This document shows positions 16,813-24,953 of a DNA stretch of 64,000 nucleotides, one piece after another. The DNA comes from Streptomyces sp. NBC_00569. Its GTDB lineage: Bacteria; Actinomycetota; Actinomycetes; Streptomycetales; Streptomycetaceae. Both the position numbers and the translations under genes were made by a program. A model generated the notes under the pieces. It did not search any database. It saw nothing but the letters and a program-made list of their open reading frames with translations, and was not told the origin of the DNA. The number at the start of each line of letters is the position of its first letter. The stretch's first letter is position 1. Where the stretch lies: positions 8,487,001 to 8,551,000 of the forward strand of contig NZ_CP107783.1 in the NCBI RefSeq assembly GCF_036345255.1, in the 5' to 3' direction.

Positions 16813-17204
16813 CAACTTGGGCACACGGTCGTGTTGTGCACGAGTACGACCGTAGGGCGGGCAAGCGGGAACGCGTCGTGCTGTACAGCAGCGAAGTACA
16901 GCAACCACGGCAGCTGTCCCCAGCCCACACCGCCCCCCCAGCGGCCGACTGACCAGCCGGCAGACCTCAGCGACCACCGTGCCGAGTAGTTCGCATCGAG
17001 GGGCGATGACGTCCGGCTGGCGTCAACGACGCCGGACGGAGGTGTACACGAGCGCTCCTGTCCGACCGCAGTGACGGCAGCGCTGACGGCAACGACGGCG
17101 GACGGCAGCGGCATTCGGCGGCCCGGCACGGTGCCGGCATAAGTCGATCGGGCGAACTCACCAAGGCGTGCCCGCATCTTTTTAAGCGCTCGGTCGCTCG
17201 GAAC

Positions 17205-17246
17205 GTGCCACAGTCGTGCCACATCGTGCGGTCAATCACGGTCAAT
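17205..17246. repeat. direct repeats beside tRNA relic (integrase arm-site candidates)
   Basis: GTGCCACA occurs at 17205-17212 and 17216-17223, and GGTCAAT at 17230-17236 and 17240-17246. Paired short direct repeats about 100 bp from a tRNA 3' end are typical of tyrosine-integrase arm-binding sites. No integrase gene remains next to them. Confidence 0.45.
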
Positions 17247-17332
17247 GAGGGTTTGCTGCAGTCGAGATGCGCCGTTGACCTGGGCTGCGGCCAGAGCCCT
17301 TGTGACCTGGGCACCACGGTGACCCCGTACCC

Positions 17333-17380
17333 CCGCCCTTACAAGGCAGAATCGGCGGTTCGAAGCCGTCCGCACCCACC
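17333..17380 (+). other. tRNA-Val(TAC) 3'-half relic, probable att site
   Basis: CCGCC (17333-17337), loop CTTACAA with anticodon TAC, and GGCAG (17345-17349) form an anticodon arm with one mismatch. GGCGG-TTCGAAG-CCGTC (17354-17370) is a complete T-arm. CGCACCC-A-CC (17371-17380) is the acceptor 3' strand and discriminator. No 5' half exists upstream. A lone tRNA 3' half is the classical scar left by an element integrating into a tRNA gene. The variable loop is one base short, so it has begun to decay. Confidence 0.6.
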
Positions 17381-17403
17381 GGAACTAAGTCCCTTGACCT
17401 GCG

Positions 17404-17435
17404 TCGGCCCCCTGGAGATCTCTCCAGGGGGCCGA
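17404..17435. terminator. perfect 15-bp hairpin after tRNA relic
   Basis: TCGGCCCCCTGGAGA (17404-17418) and its exact complement (17421-17435) are separated by 2 nt. Placed 24 bp after the acceptor end, it is probably the old tRNA terminator carried with the att site. Confidence 0.65.
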
Positions 17436-17478
17436 TGTCGTCTCCGGAATCCACATGGAGTCCACATCCCCATGTAAC

Positions 17479-17544
17479 CAAGACGTCGGCAACCTGATCC
17501 GCATCGCCGACGCGCTCGGCGTCTCGCTCCGCGACCTCGTCTGA
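17479..17544 (+). pseudogene. XRE regulator C-terminal remnant
   Basis: The frame reads DVGNLIRIADALGVSLRDLV and then TGA (17542-17544), the typical last helices of a short Cro/CI-type helix-turn-helix protein. The DNA-binding N-terminus is missing. It may be the other side of the integration event that left the tRNA relic. Confidence 0.45.
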
Positions 17545-17545
17545 C

Positions 17546-18355
17546 CTACCGTCCCTCGGCCAGGTGGTCAGCGAGCAAGGCAGCGTGGCGAGCCATCCCC
17601 TGCTTCCACTCGATCGGCGACTGCTCGGAGATCTCGCGCCACAGTGCGGCCGTGGCCATCCCGAATGCTGCGAGCGCTCTGGGCTCGGCGTTGTGCCACG
17701 ACGGGAACCGGTCGGCGAACCTGAGCGCATCCTCAACCGAGTGGCCGGCATCCATGAGCCGCAGCGCCAGCGCCCCTGGATCGATCCAGGCTGCGCCACG
17801 CGTCGGCCACGCCCAGTCGACGAGGCGGGCCCGGCCGCCGGTGATCAGGATGTTGTCAGGGGCGAAGTCGGTGTGGAGCAGCGCCCCGCCGGCGAAGTAG
17901 TGCAGCGTTCCGGGCGGCGCATAGTTCTTCCACCGGTCCGCGGCCTCCTTGATCTCGACGTCGGCTGGCGCGCGCACGGCCTGGAGCTCGGCGAGCGCGG
18001 CCTGGACGAGTGGGAGGTCCAGGGATCCGGGCGCGTAGTCGGCATGGCGCCCGTCGACGACCTCATATCCGAGCAGGCTCCACCCCGCGGCCTCCACGTA
18101 CCAGAACAGGCGGGGGCAGGAGGCGGGCAGGTGCGGGGCAATGGCGGCCTCGCGGCGCTGCGCGTCGACCTGATGGTGGTCGACGGGAATGCCCTTGACG
18201 AACACCGGACCGGAGTCTGTGTCGAGGACGGAGGCGATGCCGGAGTTCATGCCGCCGGACACTGTCACGGCCTGATGCACGGCGCCGGTCTTGTCGGCGA
18301 CAGCCCGGCGGGTGTCGGCGGGGAGCTGCTCGAAGGCGATGCGGGGGATGGGCAC
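17546..18355 (-). CDS. APH-like phosphotransferase, RiPP operon candidate
   Basis: The 269-residue protein has the aminoglycoside-phosphotransferase/choline-kinase fold motifs: catalytic LLHTDFAPDNILI (Brenner HxDxxxxN) at about residues 159-171 and the metal-binding LVDWAWPTRG after it. The N-terminus VSGGMNSGIASVL is a nucleotide-loop-like segment. It lies 81 bp downstream of the precursor-like peptide gene on the same strand, behind a hairpin. The substrate is unknown: the modified peptide, a small molecule, or a resistance role are all possible. Related enzymes are frequent in natural-product clusters. Confidence 0.75.
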   Translation of the reverse strand: MPIPRIAFEQLPADTRRAVADKTGAVHQAVTVSGGMNSGIASVLDTDSGPVFVKGIPVDHHQVDAQRREAAIAPHLPASCPRLFWYVEAAGWSLLGYEVVDGRHADYAPGSLDLPLVQAALAELQAVRAPADVEIKEAADRWKNYAPPGTLHYFAGGALLHTDFAPDNILITGGRARLVDWAWPTRGAAWIDPGALALRLMDAGHSVEDALRFADRFPSWHNAEPRALAAFGMATAALWREISEQSPIEWKQGMARHAALLADHLAEGR

Positions 18356-18383
18356 GCGCTGATCCTCGGAGAATGGGGGGGAT

Positions 18384-18415
18384 GCCGCCCCGGCCAGAGT
18401 ACGGGCCGGGGCGGC
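18384..18415 (-). terminator. 12-bp perfect hairpin between peptide and kinase genes
   Basis: GCCGCCCCGGCC (18384-18395) and its exact complement (18404-18415) flank an 8-nt loop, between the stop of the peptide gene and the start of the phosphotransferase. It could stabilise the peptide mRNA and reduce read-through, so that peptide exceeds kinase. Confidence 0.6.
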
Positions 18416-18436
18416 ACGGTGGTGCAGGGTGCGGTT

Positions 18437-18649
18437 CTAGTAGGGCTGGTCGTCGCCGGCCGAGCAGGAGCACTTGGCGCCCTCGGCGGCCACGTCGAGA
18501 TCGGCGATGATCTGGAACTCGTCCGCGCGGATCGGCGTCGCGGTCAGCGGGAGCGGCGGGGTAGCGGTCGCGTGTGCGGGCGGCCGGGTGCTGATGGTGA
18601 GCATCACGGGCTCGCGCGGCGGGGCAATAGTGGCGGTGGGCGGTGTCAT
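18437..18649 (-). CDS. putative radical SAM RiPP precursor peptide
   Basis: Seventy residues start at an ATG that overlaps the radical SAM stop (ATGA), so translation is coupled. A Pro/Thr-rich N-terminus leads to a conserved-looking leader, IRADEFQIIADLDVAAEG, and a short tail AKCSCSAGDDQPY with C60 and C62. A small ORF with an acidic leader and a Cys-containing C-terminus directly after a SPASM radical SAM enzyme is the usual layout of a ribosomally made, modified peptide. The core is probably the last 10-14 residues. ATG at 18604 is an alternative start. The peptide class is not one I can name. Confidence 0.65.
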   Translation of the reverse strand: MTPPTATIAPPREPVMLTISTRPPAHATATPPLPLTATPIRADEFQIIADLDVAAEGAKCSCSAGDDQPY

Positions 18650-19755
18650 GATCCGTAACCTCCGTGTTGGCAGTAGAGTTCTCGTCGATCCCCCGCCTCC
18701 TGGTAGAGCTTGGCCAGCGGTCGGCACGTTCGGCACGTGCCGACCTTTGTGCAGCCGGAGCAGCCACCGGTGCGGAGCTGTAGGGACTCGGCGATCTGGC
18801 CGAGCCGAGGGAGGGTAGCCAGGCCCTCGGTGATCAGGTTCACGCTCGGGTCGCGGCCGACCTTGCAGATCGAGGCGATGCCGTGTGGGTTGACGTGGAA
18901 GAAGGTGTGGCCCGCGTTGCAGCCGGTGAAGACGCTGCGCGGAGTGATGTGGCTCTCGGCCTGTGTGGCGAGGGGGTTGGCCTCGCCGTCGATCGTCGGC
19001 GACATGTTCGTGAAGACCTGATGCGGGAATCCGTACCGTTTGCACAGGGCGACCATGTCGTCGACCTCGTGGGCGTTGTCGTCCGAGACGATGACGTTCA
19101 GGCGGACAGGAAGTGCGTCTTCGTGGGCGGCGTCCAGGCCCTTGATGAACCGGCCGAACGCACCGCGGTTCCGGGTGACCTTGTCGTAGGTTTCTGCGGT
19201 CGCCCCGTACACGCTGAGGGTGAGCCGGTAGGGGCGGTGCCGGGCGAACAGCTCACGGATCGGAGCTTTCCGTAGGGACGAGCCGTTCGAGGAGACCTGC
19301 ACCATCATGCCCAGCTGGTGGGCGTATTCGTAGGCCGCGCCGAATTCTCGGTCGATGAGGGCCTCGCCGCCCGTGATCTGTAGCCACAGGACGCCGGCGT
19401 CGCGCATCGTGCGGAGGAGTTGTTGTTTGCCCTGCCAGTCGAGGCCCTTGAACCGCTTCTCTCCGAGATAGCAGAACTCGCAGTCGTAGTCGCAGCCGAG
19501 GTTGATCTCCCAGGATGCTTTCGCGTACCCGTACCGGGAGCGCTCGCGGACGAGGAGGTCCGCAGTCAGGGGCCGGTCCAGGGTCAGCCCCCATGCCTGG
19601 CGGGCGGCGTCGTGCAGCCAGACCGGGGCGGCGTCCGGCCCAGTGCGGGCGCGTAGCTCGTTGTAGCGGGCCTCAGGGATGCGGACGCCGGAGGGATGAC
19701 CGGGGTGCAGGAGGAGGTAGTCACTGAGGAACGGGCTGGCGATCAGTCGGTGCAC
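18646..19755 (-). CDS. radical SAM/SPASM peptide maturase
   Basis: The 369-residue protein has the radical SAM cluster motif CDYDCEFC (C88, C92, C95) and ITGGEAL (SAM-binding GGE, 129-131). The C-terminus has a SPASM-type cysteine set: C279-x12-G-x4-C297, then C332, C335, C341, C344 and C362, enough for two auxiliary [4Fe-4S] clusters. Such enzymes make thioether, C-C or other crosslinks or epimerise residues in peptides. It overlaps the precursor gene by four bases. An N-terminal extension of about 80 residues may recognise the leader. It starts 180 bp after the upstream gene, probably from its own promoter. Confidence 0.85.
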   Translation of the reverse strand: MHRLIASPFLSDYLLLHPGHPSGVRIPEARYNELRARTGPDAAPVWLHDAARQAWGLTLDRPLTADLLVRERSRYGYAKASWEINLGCDYDCEFCYLGEKRFKGLDWQGKQQLLRTMRDAGVLWLQITGGEALIDREFGAAYEYAHQLGMMVQVSSNGSSLRKAPIRELFARHRPYRLTLSVYGATAETYDKVTRNRGAFGRFIKGLDAAHEDALPVRLNVIVSDDNAHEVDDMVALCKRYGFPHQVFTNMSPTIDGEANPLATQAESHITPRSVFTGCNAGHTFFHVNPHGIASICKVGRDPSVNLITEGLATLPRLGQIAESLQLRTGGCSGCTKVGTCRTCRPLAKLYQEAGDRRELYCQHGGYGS

Positions 19756-19849
19756 GGGCGTTCCTTCCGCGGAGGGGCGGTGCGGGTGGATGGGATGGGG
19801 AGGAGGTCCGCCGGACGGGGCGGGGACTACGGGGTAGGCGGTTCATGTT

Positions 19850-19890
19850 GGGCGGGCCGCCCCCACTGCTCGCCATCGGGCGGTCCGCCC
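19850..19890. terminator. 13-bp inverted repeat before the radical SAM gene
   Basis: GGGCGGGCCGCCC (19850-19862) pairs with GGGCGGTCCGCCC (19878-19890) with one mismatch. It lies between the 67-residue protein gene and the radical SAM gene and probably ends the upstream minus-strand transcript. Confidence 0.5.
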
Positions 19891-19935
19891 TGTCCCGTCG
19901 CCGGTCACCTCCAAGCACCCCGGCGGCGGGAGTCT

Positions 19936-20139
19936 CTAGTCGGCCTGCGTCTCGCCGGGCCGGCGCGGCCAGCTCGTGCCGACGCGGAAGCCGTTGCGGA
20001 GCGGGCCGGTGTAGAAGTTCTGGTGTTCGCCGTAGTGCCCGGCCTGGAGCGTGCAGCGCCGCGTGCTTTCGGGTTGGCGGATGAAGCAGATGCCGGGGAT
20101 CTCGACGTGATCGAGGGGCGCCGTGCGCTTCACGTTCAT
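19936..20139 (-). CDS. small conserved-looking Streptomyces protein
   Basis: The 67 residues from ATG 20139 begin MNVKRTAPLDHVEIPG and contain CFIRQPESTRRCTLQAGHYG, with two cysteines and a histidine that could bind metal. It overlaps the preceding gene's stop (ATGA). I know similar small proteins from Streptomyces accessory regions but no function. It is last in a three-gene coupled run. Confidence 0.6.
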   Translation of the reverse strand: MNVKRTAPLDHVEIPGICFIRQPESTRRCTLQAGHYGEHQNFYTGPLRNGFRVGTSWPRRPGETQAD

Positions 20140-20474
20140 CGGTCGTCTCCCGCGAACCGCTCGAGGCCGAGCAGCGCGCGTCCCAGTGCGCTCACCGTGA
20201 GGGACGCCGCGAGGCAACTCGGGCTCAAGCCGTCGCACAGGATCGCTTCCGCCTCGTCCACCGCGCGCTCCCGTGAGGCACGCTCCGGCCCGCCGGGCGC
20301 GTCCTCGACCTGAGCGGCCACGACCGGTAGCCGTACCTGGATCATCTGCCGGGCCGCCGCGTACAGGTACCGCAGCCGATCAGGGCCGGGGTAGTCGCGC
20401 GGCGCGGACAGCGCCGCCCTGATCACCTCGCCTGCCGTGGGCGCCGGCAACGCAGTGCCTCTGAGAACCGTCAT
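20136..20474 (-). CDS. DUF6415-like protein
   Basis: The 112 residues from ATG 20474 include RAALSAPRDYPGPDRLRYLY and AVDEAEAILCDGLSPSCLAA, a pattern I associate with the DUF6415 family, whose members often lie near natural-product or accessory genes in Streptomyces. All-helical, no catalytic motif. It is coupled by four-base overlaps to genes on both sides, so the three probably act together. Confidence 0.6.
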   Translation of the reverse strand: MTVLRGTALPAPTAGEVIRAALSAPRDYPGPDRLRYLYAAARQMIQVRLPVVAAQVEDAPGGPERASRERAVDEAEAILCDGLSPSCLAASLTVSALGRALLGLERFAGDDR

Positions 20475-20935
20475 CCGAACGCCTCCGCAAGGATGCGGGG
20501 CCCGCCGGGACCGAGCGCGGAGGCGAGATGCACGGGGTCGGTTAGCCGACCGCGGCCGTCGGGTGCGTGGAGCCAGAACCGGCCGGCAGCGGGGCGCCTC
20601 GTGGGTGGGCAGTGTAGGGGCCAACCGGCCGGGTGCACGGTGAGGAGGCGGACGTCGGCCAGCTCCTCGGCGGCGTCGGGCGCGACCAGCCACCATGCGG
20701 TGTCGAGGTCGGGGTCGAGGAGGAGCGGCCCGCGGTGTCGTTGTGGGATGCGTCTGAGTGCCTGGAGGGCGACGCTGAGCTGTGCCTCCGCGGCAAGCCA
20801 GTGGGTGCAGTGGATCGGCGCGAGGCCGTCCATGTCCCACACTTGGTGGGCGAGTTCCGGATGGCGAGCCCAGTCGGCGAGCCAGGTGTCACCTGCCTCG
20901 CGCGCGGGTGTGGTGGTGCGCGTCGTTGCGGCCAT
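20471..20935 (-). CDS. hypothetical protein
   Basis: The 154-residue protein contains TWLADWARHPELAHQVWDMD near the N-terminus and a C-terminal half rich in Trp and Pro (PAAGRFWLHAPDGRG). It starts the coupled run 20935 to 19936. I do not recognise the family. The 87 bp between it and the XRE gene may hold a promoter. Confidence 0.55.
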   Translation of the reverse strand: MAATTRTTTPAREAGDTWLADWARHPELAHQVWDMDGLAPIHCTHWLAAEAQLSVALQALRRIPQRHRGPLLLDPDLDTAWWLVAPDAAEELADVRLLTVHPAGWPLHCPPTRRPAAGRFWLHAPDGRGRLTDPVHLASALGPGGPRILAEAFG

Positions 20936-21022
20936 GACCAGGACCGTAGGAGAGCACCTCGTGACCGGGTTGATCGATTGCGCGTGATTGCGTGCGCCCG
21001 ATCCGCGATTGCACCGGATTGC

Positions 21023-21865
21023 TTACGGAGATTCCAGCGAGGCCCGAGCCCGCCCGATGAGGCGGCGCGCATCGCGGCCGTATGCCGCAGCCTCGGTGAG
21101 CCAGTCCCACGCCCGCTCGTAGAGAGCGATGTCCGCGTCGCCGTCGAGCCACAGTTCCTCGCTGATCGTCTCGACAATGACGAGGCGTCGGTCATAGATC
21201 CAGAAGCCGTGCGCCGGGGTGCGCCGGAGCTGCGCTCCCAGAGGAATCACACCGAGCTGGACAGACGCCATCCCGACCACGTTGTACAGCCGGTCGAGCT
21301 GGGCCGCCATCACCTCCAGCGAGCACAGCCGTATGAAGAGCGCGCCCTCGGAGACGAGAAAGGTGAACGACTTCCCTGGCTCGTACAGCGCCTCTTGCCG
21401 CCGGATGCGGGATGCGACCGCCTCATCGATCGACCGGGGGATCTGCCGGAACTCGGCGTTCGCCTCGAACACGGAGCGGGCGTACTCCGGGGTCTGCAAC
21501 AGACCGGGTATGCGGGCGACTTCGAACGCCCGGATCTCCCGCGTGGCTGACGTCTCGGCGATCGCGAGTTCCTGCCGAGCATGCTGGCCGGCCGAGAGAG
21601 TGCGCCGCAGCGAGCGGTGTTTCATCTCCAGCCCGGCGAGCAGGCCGTGCAGTTCGTGGGCGACATCCGGCCTGCCGACTCCCTCGGCCCACGCCGTGAG
21701 GTCCTCGGCGCTGGGGGTCTGCTTCCCGCCCTGTAGGCGGGAGACCTTGGAAGGCTGCCACCCCAGTTGCGCGGCGAGGTCCTTGCCCTCCAGACAGGCA
21801 TCGGCGCGCAGCTCACGCAGCCGCGCGCCGAGGGCCTCTCGTGCCGTTTGAAAGTCCGTGCTCAC
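21023..21865 (-). CDS. XRE helix-turn-helix protein with DUF5753 domain
   Basis: The 280-residue protein has an N-terminal helix-turn-helix (LAAQLGWQPSKVSRLQGGKQ, residues 29-48) followed by the DUF5753 region with RAFEVARIPGLLQTPEYARS and the late VIVETISEELWLDGDADIAL block. This WhiJ/BldB-system-like architecture is abundant in Streptomyces, usually paired with a small partner. Here the partner is the DUF6879 gene directly upstream, overlapping by four bases. It may regulate the RiPP operon or a developmental signal. Confidence 0.88.
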   Translation of the reverse strand: MSTDFQTAREALGARLRELRADACLEGKDLAAQLGWQPSKVSRLQGGKQTPSAEDLTAWAEGVGRPDVAHELHGLLAGLEMKHRSLRRTLSAGQHARQELAIAETSATREIRAFEVARIPGLLQTPEYARSVFEANAEFRQIPRSIDEAVASRIRRQEALYEPGKSFTFLVSEGALFIRLCSLEVMAAQLDRLYNVVGMASVQLGVIPLGAQLRRTPAHGFWIYDRRLVIVETISEELWLDGDADIALYERAWDWLTEAAAYGRDARRLIGRARASLESP

Positions 21866-22602
21866 ACGGTGGAACGTACCTGCCTGACGACGTCTTCGGT
21901 ACGGGTGGCGTGGTGCCAGGCGGCATCGCGGGCCTGGCAGGCGGCGAGGACTTCGGCAGGGTCCTCGGTGACGTACACACCAAGGGTGGTGTCGTCCTCG
22001 TCGAACGCGAAGCGGGCGACGACGCGGGAGTCGAAGAGCCAGAAGTCGTATTCCGGCAGACGCAGGTCCTGCGCCTGCGTGCGAGCGAGGTGGCGGATGT
22101 CCTCGCCCGCGGCGACGTTCCCGAGCCCGCTGGCGAGGAGGAACTCCTGGCCCTGCGTGGCGGGCTCGTCGAGGAGACGGACGCGCTCGAAGCGCTTGCC
22201 CTGCGCGGTCTGGGCCCGGACGTTCTCACGCCACGAGTTGTCCGGATCCTGAGTGATGTCCTCACCCGCGAGGAACCGCGCCCACTTGGGACTGTTGCGG
22301 TCGGAGGCGTAGCCGCGGCGGGTCTCCAGGCGCCAGGCCGTGTGGCGGAACTCGCGGAACAGGTGGGAGATCTCGCCGAACGGCACCAGCTCGGGCGCAG
22401 GGGTGCGAGGGGCGTAGCGAGTGAGGAGCGAGCGGGGTACGCGGACGAACGTCTCGCTTGGCTTCACGTCGCGGAGGGAGACGAGGTGCTGGGGGTGGGT
22501 CTCGCGGTCGCCTTGCACGAGGTACTCATCGGTCTCAGGGATCTCGTACAGGGTGGGGCAGTCTCCGTCATCGCTGGTGGTGCCGATGAACCGCAGGGTC
22601 AT
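21862..22602 (-). CDS. DUF6879-family protein with N-terminal extension
   Basis: From ATG 22602 the 246 residues fall into two parts. Residues 1-65 (MTLRFIGTTSDDGDCPTLYE then VPRSLLTRYAP) resemble a separate small protein often found beside DUF6879 genes. Residues 70-246 carry the DUF6879 pattern FREFRHTAWRLETRRGY, SWRENVRAQTAQGKRFERVR and YDFWLFDSRVVARFAFDEDD. It looks like a fusion of two normally separate ORFs. It is coupled to the XRE/DUF5753 gene by an ATGA overlap. Confidence 0.72.
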   Translation of the reverse strand: MTLRFIGTTSDDGDCPTLYEIPETDEYLVQGDRETHPQHLVSLRDVKPSETFVRVPRSLLTRYAPRTPAPELVPFGEISHLFREFRHTAWRLETRRGYASDRNSPKWARFLAGEDITQDPDNSWRENVRAQTAQGKRFERVRLLDEPATQGQEFLLASGLGNVAAGEDIRHLARTQAQDLRLPEYDFWLFDSRVVARFAFDEDDTTLGVYVTEDPAEVLAACQARDAAWHHATRTEDVVRQVRSTV

Positions 22603-23353
22603 GTCGTCCTCCGTCAGAGGGTGTTGGAGGAACAGCATGCGCCGAGAAGGACGCCAGGATGGAGGCATTGCGTCGGATTGCAGATCAGGGAAGGCTCGTT
22701 GTGATTGCGCGCAATCAGCCCTGACGAGGGGGCCTCTCCCGCACCTGTAGACGGATCAGGCGACCGCGACCGACCACCTTGACCTTCTCAACGCAATGAA
22801 GGTCATGATCCTTCGCCTGGAGAGGGACGGCATCGCCGCGCAGGCGGAGGTGTCCGCAATCCTCGCGGAGGCCGGCGCCGGAGCGCCGGACCCCAACTAC
22901 GGATGTAGTGAAGCCCCGCCACGACGGGGGGAACGTGGCGGGGCCTGGACCCCAGCGTTGCTACTCCCCGAGCACCTCGCGCCGGGCGGCGTCAGCCTTC
23001 CTGTTTAGTGCGCCCGCCATCCGGAACAGGGCGACCGCGAGTCCGAGGAGCACGACGACGAGCAGCACCTGTGTGGCACGGAGACGATGGCGATGTCCTG
23101 CGTGGGCGCCCGCAACGATGAACATGATCACGTTGCCGGTGATCCACGCGAACCACAGCTTGAATTACTCGACCCGCACGGCCTGTTGAACCTCGTTGTA
23201 GTTCGCCACGGCGCCCGCCCCCTCGCGTTGGTGTTGAGGGGCATGATGCGACGCGGGGCGTTAGGTTTGCATGGGCGTGTCCGTGTTGTGACTTATGCGA
23301 AGCAGACGTCTTTGTAGACCACCGCGGCTACGCCGTCGAGCTCCGCCAGCACC
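22603..23353. other. intergenic with a phage-type gene remnant
   Basis: A plus-strand frame open from 22751 reads DHLDLLNAMKVMILRLERDG and AEVSAILAEAGAGAPDPNYG before running into the hairpin at 22913. It looks like the C-terminus of a phage or plasmid protein without its start. The rest (22945-23353) holds only short frames. Promoters for the DUF6879 operon (leftward) and the 23354 gene (rightward) must lie here, but none was identified. Confidence 0.35.
22913..22944. terminator. 11-bp hairpin of a repeated family
   Basis: GCCCCGCCACG (22913-22923) and CGTGGCGGGGC (22934-22944) are perfect arms around ACGGGGGGAA. Near-copies occur at 25479 and 25586. Confidence 0.65.
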
Positions 23354-23920
23354 GTGGGTGATTTCGCCATGGATGCTGCAATGCAAGGGGTGCTCGTAGG
23401 TGCCGCCGCTACGGCCCTTGGAGGAGTCTTGGCGTGGTTCGGGGCCAAGACGCAGGCAAAGTCGGCACTCAGGGCCGTAGAGATGCAGGCTAGGGCGCAA
23501 CGCGATGATGGGCTTTGGCAGATGCGTCGGGATGCTCACGCGGTCTTCCTCCGCAGCGTCGAAACTTTCCGCTCAGCCATGGGGCAATTGATTGCGTGCC
23601 AAGACTTTGTGGACGGTCATCCAGGGCATGAACGGGCGCAGTCCGATATGGATAGAGCGTTTGACCAGTTCCAGGCAGCGTTCAAGGAGGTGCATCGCGA
23701 GCGCTTGGTGCTGGCCCTCTCTGTTGAGGACGAGGAGGAGCGAGCCGCGCGCGTGCTAGGGACCCGTGTGGACGAATGCTTTCAGGCTATGGGGCGTCGC
23801 GGTGGAGCTTCAGAGGGGGAACGGAGGTCTGCGGAGACAGCCCTTGACGCGTCGTCGGCTGGGCTCGCCAGGGGTATCCGGGAGTACGTGACTGGGGTCC
23901 GGGCGATCCTCAAAGGCTGA
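23354..23920 (+). CDS. membrane-anchored hypothetical protein
   Basis: The 188 residues from GTG 23354 (ATG 23369 also possible) open with one hydrophobic helix, GVLVGAAATALGGVLAWFGA, followed by a long charged, helical region (EMQARAQRDDGLWQMRRDAH onward). It looks like an N-terminally anchored cytoplasmic coiled-coil-like protein. The family is unknown to me. Confidence 0.55.
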   Translation: MGDFAMDAAMQGVLVGAAATALGGVLAWFGAKTQAKSALRAVEMQARAQRDDGLWQMRRDAHAVFLRSVETFRSAMGQLIACQDFVDGHPGHERAQSDMDRAFDQFQAAFKEVHRERLVLALSVEDEEERAARVLGTRVDECFQAMGRRGGASEGERRSAETALDASSAGLARGIREYVTGVRAILKG

Positions 23921-23998
23921 GGCCCCGCTGCGACGGGGACGCACGGCAGGGCTGCTCCACGCCCGGCCTGCGACCCTGGCGTGTGGGCGAGCCTGGTC

Positions 23999-24559
23999 TC
24001 ATTCTCCCTGGGGCGTAACGTCGGTGATCTCCACTGACACCTTCGTGCTCGCCGAAGCGGTGCTGATCATGGAGGGTGTGTAGTTCAGGCTTGTCCGGTC
24101 CGACAGCTCGGCAGTCTCGATGATCGGGCCGGACTCGTCGCCGTGAATCTCGTAGGTGATCTCGTACACCGCGTCCGGGTCAACGCTCTCGCTGTCGATC
24201 ACAAGGGTCAGGTCCGGCTCGACCGTGACATTGCAGCCTGCGGACCCGAAGCACTGCCGCGACTTGGTTTTGAGGTCGATCGTGAAGCTGTCGGCGTCGA
24301 CGTCGCTGTACGTCGGCTCGGGCTCCGGCTCCTTCGCGGCGTCGGTCGCGACGTTCTTGTCCGGTGCGCTCGACCGGGCGGCGGTGGCCGGCTTGGTGTC
24401 GTCATCTCTGGACTGCGTGACGACGATGCCAGTGGCTACGACGGCCGCGATGACGGCGGCGGCCGAGCCGATGATGACGAGGTTGGTCCGGCTCTTCTTC
24501 TCTGCCGGCGGTGGCTGCGGTGGGAAGGTGGGCGGCGGTGGCGGCGTGGTGTTGCTCAT
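23999..24559 (-). CDS. proline-rich, single-pass membrane protein
   Basis: ATG 24557-24559 gives 186 residues: a Pro-rich cytoplasmic start (MSNTTPPPPPTFPPQPPP), one membrane helix (NLVIIGSAAAVIAAVVATGI) and an extracytoplasmic domain with C92/C97-type cysteines (QCFGSAGCNV). The outer part is beta-rich and ends ISTASASTKVSVEITDV. This is a typical actinobacterial surface protein of unknown function. Confidence 0.65.
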   Translation of the reverse strand: MSNTTPPPPPTFPPQPPPAEKKSRTNLVIIGSAAAVIAAVVATGIVVTQSRDDDTKPATAARSSAPDKNVATDAAKEPEPEPTYSDVDADSFTIDLKTKSRQCFGSAGCNVTVEPDLTLVIDSESVDPDAVYEITYEIHGDESGPIIETAELSDRTSLNYTPSMISTASASTKVSVEITDVTPQGE

Positions 24560-24708
24560 GGGTCCCCCTGCGGTTGTGCTCTCTCTGCGCATGATGCGCC
24601 GTTGTGTGGGATCCGTGAAGGCAAAGTGTTGGATTCGTGACGCGACATCCGGTCACGAACTCATCACTCCCACACCCGACATCACGCCCGTACGCCACAC
24701 TCGTGCGC

Positions 24709-24942
24709 ATGCCAGACACCACCGCCACGCGAGGCTGGCGTCCCTCGCGCACCACAAAGATCGTCGCCGCGCTGCTCGTCCTCATAGCCTGGACCGCCAT
24801 GGCCAACTCCTGGACTGACAAGGGGTGCAGCCTCGTCCAGGGCTACAGCTTCACCATCGGCCACGGAGGAAGCCCCGACCGTGAGCAGGGCTGCGAGGGC
24901 GAACCCGGCGGGCCCGCGTACACCGACGAGTACTACGGCTGA
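24709..24942 (+). CDS. small membrane or secreted protein
   Basis: The 77 residues from ATG 24709 have one hydrophobic helix (TKIVAALLVLIAWTAMANSW) and a short tail with two cysteines (KGCSLVQGYS and EQGCEGEPGG) that could form a disulfide outside the membrane. No ribosome site is visible, so the message may be leaderless. It is divergent from the proline-rich protein gene and 11 bp before the next gene. Confidence 0.5.
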   Translation: MPDTTATRGWRPSRTTKIVAALLVLIAWTAMANSWTDKGCSLVQGYSFTIGHGGSPDREQGCEGEPGGPAYTDEYYG

Positions 24943-24953
24943 GGTGGCGCGCA

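Noticed and set aside
24709..24942. Considered as a second RiPP precursor
   Set aside because: It has a membrane helix in the middle and no maturase next to it.
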